64,000 nucleotides of DNA, from contig CM034546.1 of NCBI GenBank assembly GCA_020055645.1, positions 21,018,001 to 21,082,000 on the forward strand, given 5' to 3'. The position numbers were made by a program, and so were the translations under genes. The notes under the pieces were generated by a model, which worked only from the letters and a program-made list of their open reading frames with translations, had not been told where the DNA came from and searched no databases. This document shows, in pieces, positions 32,656-43,700 of the stretch (positions are counted from its first letter, which is position 1; every line of letters starts with the position of its first letter). Source of the stretch: Tomocerus qinae (Eukaryota; Arthropoda; Collembola; Entomobryomorpha; Tomoceridae).

Positions 32656-35550
32656 GAATCAAAAAGAAAGAAGCCGAATGAGGATTCATTGCCTCGCCTT
32701 GATATTACCATATCGTCTGTGAAAAACTTAAAGGTTGCTGTTTCATGGGATTGCGGTAATAATAATCCATTTATGACAGGGGACCAAATAATTTTGTATA
32801 AGTGGCCACCTACCTTGGGGCACGAACTGGTGAAAATCAATGTGAATGCAACCAAAGGGTACCGTATTACAGAGGTTTCTTTTGATCCATCATCAGTTAC
32901 TATAGAAGATGATATAATTTATTATGCAGAGTACGAAAGAAGTGAAGAGATGAAATCAAATGCTTTTTTTCAAACTTATAAAGACATAGTTGCAAATATT
33001 TACCCAAGTGTTAAAGATAAATCGATATATGACATATTCTTAATTGGGACACACAATTCGTCTTCGTATATCATTAAATATTATGGTTGTCAGATGAAAT
33101 CGGGATCGGTAATGTGGTTAGTAAAAATTGTCTTTCTTATACTAATACATTCTTAGGTCTTTGATCACGCAAATATTAGTTTAATTTTTAAGCAATTATT
33201 GATTTTGAAATTTTAAACAAAAGATGTAAAACACATTTACATCAATATTTTCACTGAAAATATACTATGGAGGACCTGTTATTACACACGGCCTTAAATA
33301 TTTAGGGGTCTTGCCCTCGCGATCTCAATTGTTTTTTAATTGTCCAAAAAAGCATTTTTATGACTTTTTCAGCTATAAGTTTGAAATTAGAAGGGCAAGA
33401 CCTATTTTGAAAAAGATCACGAGATACAAAAATCGCCCCGTTTATTGAATTTTGAATTTTATCAAAATTGCTTTAATGCTCTCGATATTCTCACTCAAAA
33501 ATGTCAAATTTATATTTATTTTCACTTTATCACTGACCTTGAATGACTGAATTTTGTATTGCAAGTTGTTTAAACGGTGATAATCGTAGTCATTTATATT
33601 TTATCACTTTCAGTAATGTAAAATAAACTTTTGAAGTCCTTTAATATTATGTCTAGTATATTTTGCTAAAACTTATCCAAAAAAATAATTTTCAAATGCA
33701 AATCATTATTAACGAATATTATTATAACTGAGATATGATAGTTGTGTTTAATTAATAACATTATACATAATCATTTCAGTCAGAATGTGACCGTCTTCAC
33801 TCAATTGATGTTTGGAGCAAGGATATTTGATTTAAGGCTAATCAAATATAAAGATGAGTTCTGGCTTTGCCATGGGCTATGTAGAACCATGTTATTATCC
33901 GAATTCTTAAAAGATGCCAAAACTTTTGCGGAAGCAAAAAATAAAGAAATAATATTTGTGGATCTACACGAGACAAAAGATTTTGAAAAAGACGATATAA
34001 TTAACTTGACCAAGCTTTTTCAAGAAACCTTCAAACGAGGAGAAGAAAGCATGATTTGTATGCCTTTAATCAATCCAACGCTTAAAAAAGTCATAAACAC
34101 CGGAAAAAATATTGTGATATCCGCACCTTCAACCTTTCAGGCTAAAAGCAATATTTATTGGAAAAATTGCTCACATGTAAGTGCTTTTATGTTTTTAAAG
34201 AATAATTGATTATGTCTTGGGCCATGTAGATAACCTTTTATGAACTTCAATTCAATTTATGAAGTATAGTTTTACAGTAGCATAGTTGTTTAAAAAATAA
34301 AAAGATTAAGTCGAAAACCGTATAGGCATTACAGAAGATAGAGTTTGGTGTAAATCCATTTTGAACCAAAAATATTTGTTGTATTACTTAACGTAAAGAG
34401 GGTCAAAAATATGCCAATGATATCATAAACCAAAGAATCTGAACCGTAATATTTCAGATTTTTTATTAGAAAATAAAATGTAAACATTGGAAAGTAAAAA
34501 TGATTTCATTTAAATTAAGTGCAGAACTTTGTATAAATTTTAGTGTCAAAGTATGAAATGGCTTTGCTGATAGTGGGCAGTGGGCACTAATCGCCCTTAT
34601 TGTTTGCCAATTGAAAAATTAATTGTAATTAAATTGGCACATTCATATCAATTTTAAAATGGTGATACCAAATATATTAACCTTTGTTTTAGTAACTTTT
34701 TGTCATAACTTTAGGCGAACAATCAAAAATATAAGATTAATTCAATTAATTGAAATAACTAACTAACTGACTAACTGAAAATATTTCATAGAAAATAAGA
34801 TTTTAAAACCTTTAGTTGGTAAGGCTTGTGTATATGTACTAATCTGACTAATCAATCGTTAAAATTTATTATTTTTACCATTAAATGCAATTTAAGTATT
34901 AAGCGCATTTTCACCACTTACTAGTAAAAGGGTAAAGCTTACTTGACGTCTTTCAATATAAAACCAAATTTTTACACTTAAGCATACTTAATAAATTTCA
35001 GTAGCGCTACTGGTAGCCTTGTGAATTTTTAGCTACCTTTCTACTCGCAGAGGTATAATATGTCAGCTAATTATAATTATAACCTTACCTAAGTATAATG
35101 AGAAATTTTTTGATTTGAAATTTCTAATTGGATCTTACTTATATTTTAAAATCTTTATTGATGAAATCTCGTGTAATTTTAATATTAAAATAAATAGGTG
35201 GTTTTATAAAGAATCTTTTCTTATCCTTTAAAAAAATTGTTTCAGTTGTGGGCCAATCTGATGAATCAAGAAAAAATTTTGGAGTACCTAGAACTCCATA
35301 TAGATGCAGTTTCCCGCTTGGAAAATCGTCAGGAATTCGCCTGTTGTATGGCACAAGTCACTCCATTAACACCGTGAACCCATTCTCAGATTCATTAGCT
35401 GAATATGGAGACAATATCAACGCAATTTTGCCAATTTTGTTACGAAAACCAAACGTTTCCAAAAACATCAATGTACTTATGGTGGACTTTCTCTTAAGCG
35501 CCCCCATAATGCCACTGATAAAAACAATCAATGAAGGAAGAATTGGTTAA
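32656..35550 (+). pseudogene. PI-PLC X-domain protein (PLCXD-like), frameshifted last exon
   Basis: Family members cleave phosphoinositide-type or related phosphodiester substrates; the substrate here is unknown. Proposed exons are 32656-33116, 33780-34176 and 35246-35550, with in-phase GT..AG junctions. Exon one starts inside the protein, and a 5' exon was not found. Order: an N-terminal beta-domain (VAVSWDCGNNNPF), the X-box start IGTHNSSS with the first catalytic His, GARIFDLR, WLCHGLCR with the second His, VDLHETKDF, then the C-terminal half. In the last exon the frame that follows the splice reads to QVTPLTP and then hits TGA at 35375. The family-like ending (NPFSDSLAEYG ... VLMVDFLLSAPI) lies in another frame from about 35370 to 35550. 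A one-base loss there would explain this; an assembly error or an unseen short intron are alternatives. Confidence 0.6.
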
Positions 35551-35754
35551 ACCAATCGTCTCAGCTCACTAATAATATATAAATACTATAGTATCCGTTG
35601 AAATATCTCTTTCCCTTAAACAAATTTTCAAAATATATCAATATTTAATCATGTTTTAGGCAGTGTTTTTATTTAGCTATAATAATATTATGGTGAAAGT
35701 TTTAACATATATACTATTTAACGGTTACTTTGATTTTACTGTGCAACAATACAA

Positions 35755-37646
35755 TAAAAATTAAATGTGGAAATGTAGTTGCATTTCAAGGATAGAAGAA
35801 AAGTGTCACGTCAATATCATTTTCCATAGTGAAACCGAATCTCAACACTGCATAAACTTAAACTTCTTAAAATCTTCCTTTGAAACATTTCACAATTATT
35901 TGATTACATTTAACTGTACACTGAAAGGATTCATGCAATGCCTTTTCAACGAATTAAGAGCAAATGCCGTTTATATTAATTTTTCAGAGACAGTTATCAT
36001 CTCCTCCAATACTTTCTAAAGCAAACTGCATAAATCACATTTCTATTGGAATAAATCCATGAGATTTAAGAAATAATTGCATTACAATATACATCTTATA
36101 TACTTATATTTTATATACACCATCTTTATACCGTGTATCCTGCAGATATAATTAAGGCGACAAACACAATTGGATGGAAGATTCAATTGCTTTGCATTTA
36201 ATTGTTGATTAATGTTATGTCAAATAAAATGCGGATACAGCAATTGCTGATGTCATTGTCCAGTTTATACCATTTGGCTTAGGAAAAAAATTCTGAGTGT
36301 CGTTTTGGTCATCCTTCTACCTTTATTCATGGATTACTCAAAGGAAGAAAAAATAAATAATGAAAATTTGAGTTATTTTGTTAACGAAAGTTACAAACAG
36401 GAAGGAAGTGGGCCTTAAAAAATTTAAGGAATTAATTGTGGAAACAAGAGATTTTCAATACCGACAGAATTACAAAAATTTACTTTCAGGTTAATTTCTG
36501 TTGTTGAAAGTATGTCAGGCAGGGTATGTGAGTGCAAAATACGTTGAATATTGTGGAGCTGCTGCAACATAAAATTACTTCATTCATACAGATTTCTGCT
36601 GGGAGATCTGTAGTTAATGTATAATACTACATTGTAATAAGTGCTCTGATTTTTCAAAATTTTATCTACACTTTATTATTTAGTACCAATTGTCCGGGTC
36701 CGCATTCTTTTCAAGAAAGTTTGAACCATCGGGTTAATCCATGTCATGCATAAATATAGAAAGAGGATTTAGATAACGCATAACAAAATAACAGGATAAG
36801 TAACAGGATAGCAAGAAAAATTGTAAACAGGCAAAAAGCTTCCATTCTCCACACTTTTTACACACGTTTCCCGGTCTTGGCCTTTCGTACAAAAAACACT
36901 TCCATATAAATTATTACATTGAGAGATAGGGAAATGTTTCTTCTAGTAGGGTGTGTTGCTATTTCTATGATTTCATGTATATTTGAATGCAGAATTATCA
37001 TCGGTGAAATTTGTTTATGAAACTGATTTCGTTTTTACGCATGCAGATGGAAATAATTTTATTTCCTGCTCAATCATTGAAGATGCGTTTATTTCATACG
37101 GTGACTATATAAATCCGTTTTCTCTCTTTTCCTGGGTTGAAATTTCGGCCACCTGCTTCATTACAATATTATTTGTCTAAATCGTTGTTATATTGAAATC
37201 CGAAAAGAATGTCTCTGTAGTTTTAATTTTCTTTGCATACCTTTTGGAAGTTATTCTTTCCCCTGAAAGTTAGAAATTAGTTATTGGTCCTTTTCTACTA
37301 ATAGGAAAAATATTAAAAAATGCTTTTAAAGTAATTAATGTATCACTACCGAAGATCCCCAACCGGCAAGACTTAAGTTCATAAATAATATTTAGAATGC
37401 TTTAAGTTAAACTAGTTTCACATATCTTTGGACCGCTGATCAAACAGTTATGTCACAGAAATGTCACTAAATTATGGCAGATAACTGATAAAAAGATTGT
37501 TCAACACATTTTATTCCATTTGCACAAAATCTCTACTTTTTCTTCACTAAAGTCGGGGTACTACTTGAAGTTTTCTCCCAAATGGAAACTAATTGAAAGG
37601 CTACTCAAAAATCACAAATTCCCTCCACGATTTCTATTCATCACTC
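35755..37646 (+). pseudogene. Old ionotropic receptor pseudogene
   Basis: Collinear, decayed relative of the 800-aa IRs. Fragments in order: KCGNVVAFQG then a stop (35762-35797); IGINP then a stop (about 36047); YSKEEKINNENLSYFVNES (about 36337-36395); DGNNFISCSIIEDAFISYG (about 37050-37105); VSVVLIFFAYLLEV; LVIGPFLL; and KWKLIERLLKNHKFPP (about 37580-37630). Each matches the order of the intact protein, with many frameshifts and stops between. A hAT-like MITE is inserted at its 3' end. Confidence 0.8.
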
Positions 37647-37824
37647 CAAGCACGTATCCAGAGGGGGGGCCGGGGGGGTCCGGGCCCTCCTAAGTATCCA
37701 GAAAAGGGCAATTTTTTTGTCAAAAAAGGTGAAACATCCAAAAAAATTTCGCGCGAATATTACTTGAATTTATCAATATATTTTGGTGGGCCCCCCCTAG
37801 GTCAAATTCCTGGATACGTGCTTG
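37647..37824. mobile_element. 178-bp hAT-like MITE
   Basis: Both ends read CAAGCACGTATCCAG inward. The interior is G- and C-run rich (GGGGGGGCCGGGGGGG). Perfect duplication CATCACTC at 37639-37646 and 37825-37832. It is inserted in the IR pseudogene. Confidence 0.85.
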
Positions 37825-37832
37825 CATCACTC

Positions 37833-38249
37833 CACCAAGGCTGTAATGAGGGGTGGCCATTGGAGGTAAATGCCCCCCCCCCTAATCCAAGAAAAAGGGA
37901 AATTTTTCTCAAAATACAAAAAGTTTTGCGGTTTGTGTGAATTTATGTCATTTTTAGCCTATTTTTGACTCATTTTAGACTTTTATCCGTGTGTTCATAG
38001 AAGTGTGGGGATTTTGATTGCCATGCCAACAATTTTTTCAACGGGTCAATAACTACGGGAAGTACAACAATAGATGCACGGCGCTCTTGCATTGTGAATC
38101 ATAGCTATTAGCTATTGACTATTATCTCACGTCCCGTATTAAAATTTTAGTAGTTAAGTAAGGGGTTGCCCGTGAAGTTAAGTCCCCTAATTTATTTTGC
38201 CAAGTACTAATGACCAAGCTACAACGGTTGATTTAGAAAAGAAATGTAT
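37833..38249. other. Probable further repeat debris
   Basis: Contains a C homopolymer near 37875 and text resembling the interior of the hAT-like elements (TTTTGACTCATTTTAG). No boundaries can be set. Confidence 0.3.
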
Positions 38250-38475
38250 ATAGAAAGATTGTATCCTGGACCTTCAACGTAAATATTTAATTAATTACCG
38301 ATTTGAGGTAATAGGATTGCATGTTGGTGCCCGACGAACGATTACACCTTTTCTTGAAACAATTTTTGTAAAAGATTTCACTTGCCACCAGATATTTTGG
38401 AACAAATAACAATTGCTGCTCTCAAAGGATCTGCATCAATTTTGCGAAATCTTTTATTCAAAATTCCTGCATAAT
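38250..38475 (+). mobile_element. Relic of a non-LTR retrotransposon C-terminus
   Basis: Two frames joined by one shift read NYRFEVIGLHVGARRTITPF and then FHLPPDILEQITIAALKGSA, followed by SILRNLLF and a stop at 38471-38473. This pattern (hydrophobic strand, GA-x-x-TI, then a helix ending in SA-x-ILR) is familiar from the tail of reverse-transcriptase proteins of non-LTR elements. Recognition is from memory of the pattern, and nothing upstream is preserved. Confidence 0.4.
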
Positions 38476-39338
38476 ACTATCATCTAAAAAATTTTCTTTT
38501 ACATTTCATTACATTGTTCATTTTCCATTTTATTGTTGAATCATTTTGCTGTGTCTTCTGGTAATCTCAATTTGAGACAGTAAAACTATTTATTTATCTT
38601 GGATGTAGGATGAGAGTAATGGAAATAACAGCCTTTTATTTCCGCTTGTGGAAACCCTGTTTTAATTGAATTTACAACAGCTAATTGGAAATCCAGTTGA
38701 AAAGTTTTTGGTTGAAATTCCAGACCTTTCTTAAGAGCTGTAAGTTTACTGCACTTAGCATTCGTTCATAGGTTATTCGGTCATAGGCATTCATAGGCTG
38801 AGTCTTATTTGGCAGCAAGCAAAATAATAGCGGTAAAATCTGTGAGACAATTGAGACAAGCTGAATTTGTCATTCAGATAGATAATAAAAGTATTTCAAT
38901 TTAGGAAATTTTTGCCTTGTCGTTAATTGGCCCATGTAAGGTATACATTTGTTAAAAACCTTTTTAGCTCGCCTGATAAGGCAGCTTATAGAATCGCATA
39001 GTCCGTCCGTCCGTCCGTTCGTCTGTTACCACGATAACTTTCGAACGCATTCACCGATTTTGATCAAACTTGCCAAAAACATTGCCTATGCCCATAGGAC
39101 AAAGCCTATTGAAAACATTGGTCCATAGGTTGCAGAGATGACGTGCGCTCACTTTGTCTTCATTTTGATAGTCAAAATGAAAATATGGCATTAAATGGAC
39201 ATTAAAAGTTCATTTGTGCTTCCTATGGATTGTTAGCGAAATAGTACAAATTATTAAATGCCGCTTCGACCAAATTTAATATCTATACTATATTATAATT
39301 TCCGGGAGTATGTATGTCTGTATGTCCACCCCTTTTAC
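38476..39338. repeat. Dispersed-repeat-like DNA before the tandem arrays
   Basis: 39000-39060 has GTCCGTCCGTCCGTTCG and ACGATAACTTTCGAACGC, related to 13360-13400. 39284-39335 (TCTATACTATATTATAA, TATGTATGTCTGTATGTCC) resembles terminal sequences of arthropod transposons, possibly Helitron-type. The family is not established. 38476-38950 holds nothing recognised. Confidence 0.3.
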
Positions 39339-39341
39339 CCA

Positions 39342-39808
39342 TGTTGACACTTCTAGAAGCAGTTAACCCTGATGTTGACACTTCTAGAAGCAGTAAAACC
39401 CTGATGTTGACACTTCTAGAAGCAGTAAAACCCTGATGTTGACACTTTTGGAAGCAGTAAATACCTATGTCGACACTTCTAGAAGCAGTAAAACCCTATG
39501 TTGACACTTCTAATAGCAATAAATACCTATGTTGACACTTCTAATAGCAATAAATACCTATGTTGACACTTCTAGAAGCAATAAATACCTATGTTGACAC
39601 TTCTAGAAGCAATAAATACCTATGTTGACACTTCTAGAAGCAATAAATACCTATGTTGACACTTCTAGAAGCAGTTAACCCTGATGTTGACACTTCTAGA
39701 AGCAGTTAACCCTGATGTTGACACTTCTAGAAGCAGTAAAACTCTATGTTGACACTTCTAATAGCAACAAATACCTATGTTGACACTTTTGGAAGCAGTA
39801 AATCCCCT
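39342..39808. repeat. 31-bp minisatellite, about 15 units
   Basis: Units start TGTTGACACTTCTAGAAGC and end in AGTTAACCCTGA, AGTAAAACCCTGA or AATAAATACCTA. Most carry the perfect palindrome CTTCTAGAAG; a few have TTCTAATAGC or TTTTGGAAGC instead. Period 31-32 bp. Confidence 0.9.
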
Positions 39809-39819
39809 GAAATTTTTTA

Positions 39820-40665
39820 ATTTTAATACTCATTATTGTTTAACTTTGATGTTTTGTCAATTTTGATACTCAATATTATTCAATTTTGAATTTTTGTTTA
39901 TTTTGATACTCAGTATTATTTAATTTTTGATTATTTTAATACTCAGTATTATTCTATTTTGATTTTTTGTTAATTTTGATACTCAATCTTAATCAATTTT
40001 GATGTTCTGTTGATTTTCATAGTCAACGATTATAAATTTTGAATTTCTGTTGATTTTCATAGTCAATGGTTATCTATTTTGATTTTCTGCTGATTTTCAT
40101 AGTCACCAATTATCTATTTAGACTTTTTGTTGATTTTAATAGTCAATAATAATCTATTTTGATTTTCTGTTGATTTTAATAGTCAATGATAATCTATTTT
40201 GATTTTCTGTTGATTTTAATAGTCAATAATAATCTATTTTGATTTTCTGTTGATTTTAATAGTCAATGATAATCTATTTTGATTTTCTGCTGATTTTCAT
40301 AGTCACCAATTATCTATTTAGACTTTTTGTTGATTTTAATAGTCAATAATAATCTATTTTGATTTTCTGTTGATTTTAATAGTCAATGATAATCTATTTT
40401 GATTTTCTGTTGATTTTAATAGTCAATAATAATCTATTTTGATTTTCTGTTGATTTTAATAGTCAATGATAATCTATTTTGATTTTCTGTTGACTTTAAT
40501 AGTCAATAATAATCTATTTTGATTTTCTGTTGATTTTAATAGTCAATAATAATCTATTTTGATTTTCTGTTGATTTTCATAGTCAATAATAATTTATTTT
40601 GATTTTCTGTTGATTTTAATAGTCACCAATTATCCTTAATAATGATCCTTAATAATCTATTTTGA
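39820..40665. repeat. 40-bp AT-rich minisatellite, about 20 units
   Basis: Units contain GATTTTCTGTTGATTTTAAT, then AGTCAATAATAATCTATTTT, a 40-bp period that is regular from about 40060 to 40640. Older, looser units lie at 39820-40060. A block of several units (about 40080-40200) is repeated at 40280-40400, indicating a larger duplication. Confidence 0.9.
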
Positions 40666-40768
40666 TTTTCTGTTAATTTTGAAGATTTTTCCAATAATTA
40701 TAAATATTGATCTAGTTTGAATTACATTCTACTAATGAAAATAAATTTATTATTATTAAAATAAATAA

Positions 40769-43700
40769 ATTTTAACTTAAAAACAAGATTTTTTCTAAGC
40801 GCCTCATTTTACAAAAAGTTGTGCAAATAATTCCAACAAAACTTCAAATGGGGATGAATACGTAAAAAGTTTTTCATGTGGAAAATATTGAGCTCAAATA
40901 AGACTTTGCCTAAGTTTTCCAATATTGTCAAATGAAATTGAAAATACAAACGTTGATATTTTGAAATATAGGCAACAGAAAATATTGGAAGTTTTTTATT
41001 GACGTTAACTGACACAAAATGTTAAAATTAGCCTAATGAAATATAGACCGATGCAACGATTTTAGCAAATATTTTCGTATTTTACCAACGCCAAATAAAA
41101 ATAACATGCAAAAAGATTACGCTTTACACAATTGGCAACATAATACTATTGAAGCGGAACAACGATATGGATGGGCGCGTTAGTTTGAAGTTTAGCAGTG
41201 GAAATATACTACTTTGTATAACATTAAGGAGTCCTTAATTTCAACTTAAAAACAAGATTTTTTCTAAGCGCCTCATTTTTCGAAAAGTTGTGGAAACTAA
41301 TTCCAACAAAACTTCAAATGGGGGATGAATACGTAAGAAGTTTTTCATGTGGAAAATATTGAGATCAAATAAGACATTGCCTAAGTTTTCCAATATTGTC
41401 AAATGCAATTGAAATTACAAACGTTGATATTTTGAAATATAGGCAACAGAAAATATTGGAAGCATTTAATTGACGTTAACTGACACAAAATGTTAAAATA
41501 ACCCTAATGAAATATAGACCGATGCAACGACTTTAGCAAATATTTTTGTATTTTACGAACGCCAAATAAAAATAACATGCAAAAAGATTACGTTTTCCAA
41601 AATTGGCAACATAATACTATTGAAGCGGAACAACGATATGGATGGGCGCGTTAGTTTGAAGTTTAGCAGTGGAAATATACTACTTTGTATAACATTAAGG
41701 AGTCCTTAATTTCAACTTAAAAACAAGATTTTTTCTAAGCGCCTCATTTTTCGAAAAGTTGTGGAAACTAATTCCAACAAAATTTCAAATGGGGGATGAA
41801 TACGTAAAAAGTTTTTCATGTTGAAAATATTGAGCTCAAATAAGACTTTGCCTAAGTTTTCCAATATTGTCAAATGCAATTGAAATTACAAACGTTGATA
41901 TTTTGAAATATAGGCAACAGAAAATATTGGAAGCATTTAATTGACGTTAACTGACACAAAATGTTAAAATAACCCTAATGAAATATAGACCGATGCAACG
42001 ACTTTAGCAAATATTTTTGTATTTTACGAACGCCAAATAAAAATAACATGCAAAAAGATTACGTTTTCCAAAATTGGCAACATAATACTATTGAAGCGGA
42101 ACAACGATATTGATGGGCGGGTTAGTTTGAAGTTTAGCAGTGGAAATATACTACTTTGTATAACATTAAGGAGTCCTTAATTTCAACTTAAAAACAAGAT
42201 TTTTTCTAAGCGCCTCATTTTTCGAAAAGTTGTGGAAACTAATTCCAACGAAACTTCAGGTGGGGGATGAATACGTAAAAAGTTTTTCATGTGGAAAATA
42301 TTGAGCTCAAATAAGACTTTGCCTAAGTTTTCCAATATTGTCAAATGCAATTGAAATTACAAACGTTGATATTTTGAAATATAGGCAACAGAAAATATTG
42401 GAAGCATTTTATTGACGTTAACTGACACAAAATGTTAAAATAAACCTAATGAAATATAGACCGATGCAACGACTTTAGCAAATATTTTTGTATTTTACGA
42501 ACGCCAAATAAAAATAACATGCAAAAACATTACGTTTTCCAAAATTGGCAACATAATACTATTGAAGCGGAACAACGATATTGATGGGCGCGTTAGTTTG
42601 AAGTTTAGCAGTGGAAATATACTACTTTGTATAACATTAAGGAGTCCTTAATTTCAACTTAAAAACAAGATTTTTTCTAAGCGCCTCATTTTTCGAAAAG
42701 TTGTGGAAACTAATTCCAACAAAATTTCAAATGGGGGATGAATACGTAAAAAGTTTTTCATGTTGAAAATATTGAGCTCAAATAAGACTTTGCCTAAGTT
42801 TTCCAATATTGTCAAATGCAATTGAAATTACAAACGTTGATATTTTGAAATATAGGCAACAGAAAATATTGGAAGCATTTTATTGACGTTAACTGACACA
42901 AAATGTTAAAATAACCCTAATGAAATATAGACCGATGCAACGACTTTAGCAAAAATTTTTGTATTTTACGAACCCCAAATAAAAATAACATGCAAAAAGA
43001 TTACGTTTTCCAAAATTGGCAACATAATACTATTGAAGCGGAACAACGATATTGATGGGCGGGTTAGTTTGAAGTTTAGCAGTGGAAATATACTACTTTG
43101 TATAACATTAAGGAGTCCTTAATTTCAACTTAAAAACAAGATTTTTTCTAAGCGCCTCATTTTTCGAAAAGTTGTGGAAACTAATTCCAACGAAACTTCA
43201 GGTGGGGGATGAATACGTAAAAAGTTTTTCATGTGGAAAATATTGAGCTCAAATAAGACTTTGCCTAAGTTTTCCAATATTGTCAAATGCAATTGAAATT
43301 ACAAACGTTGATATTTTGAAATATAGGCAACAGAAAATATTGGAAGCATTTTATTGACGTTAACTGACACAAAATGTTAAAATAAACCTAATGAAATATA
43401 GACCGATGCAACGACTTTAGCAAATATTTTTGTATTTTACGAACGCCAAATAAAAATAACATGCAAAAACATTACGTTTTCCAAAATTGGCAACATAATA
43501 CTATTGAAGCGGAACAACGATATTGATGGGCGCGTTAGTTTGAAGTTTAGCAGTGGAAATATACTACTTTGTATAACATTAAGGAGTCCTTAATTTCAAC
43601 TTAAAAACAAGATTTTTTCTAAGCGCCTCATTTTTCGAAAAGTTGTGGAAACTAATTCCAACAAAATTTCAAATGGGGGATGAATACGTAAAAAGTTTTT

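Noticed and set aside
39342..39808. CRISPR-like array
   Set aside because: Units are contiguous, with no unique spacers between repeats, in a eukaryotic context. It is a minisatellite.
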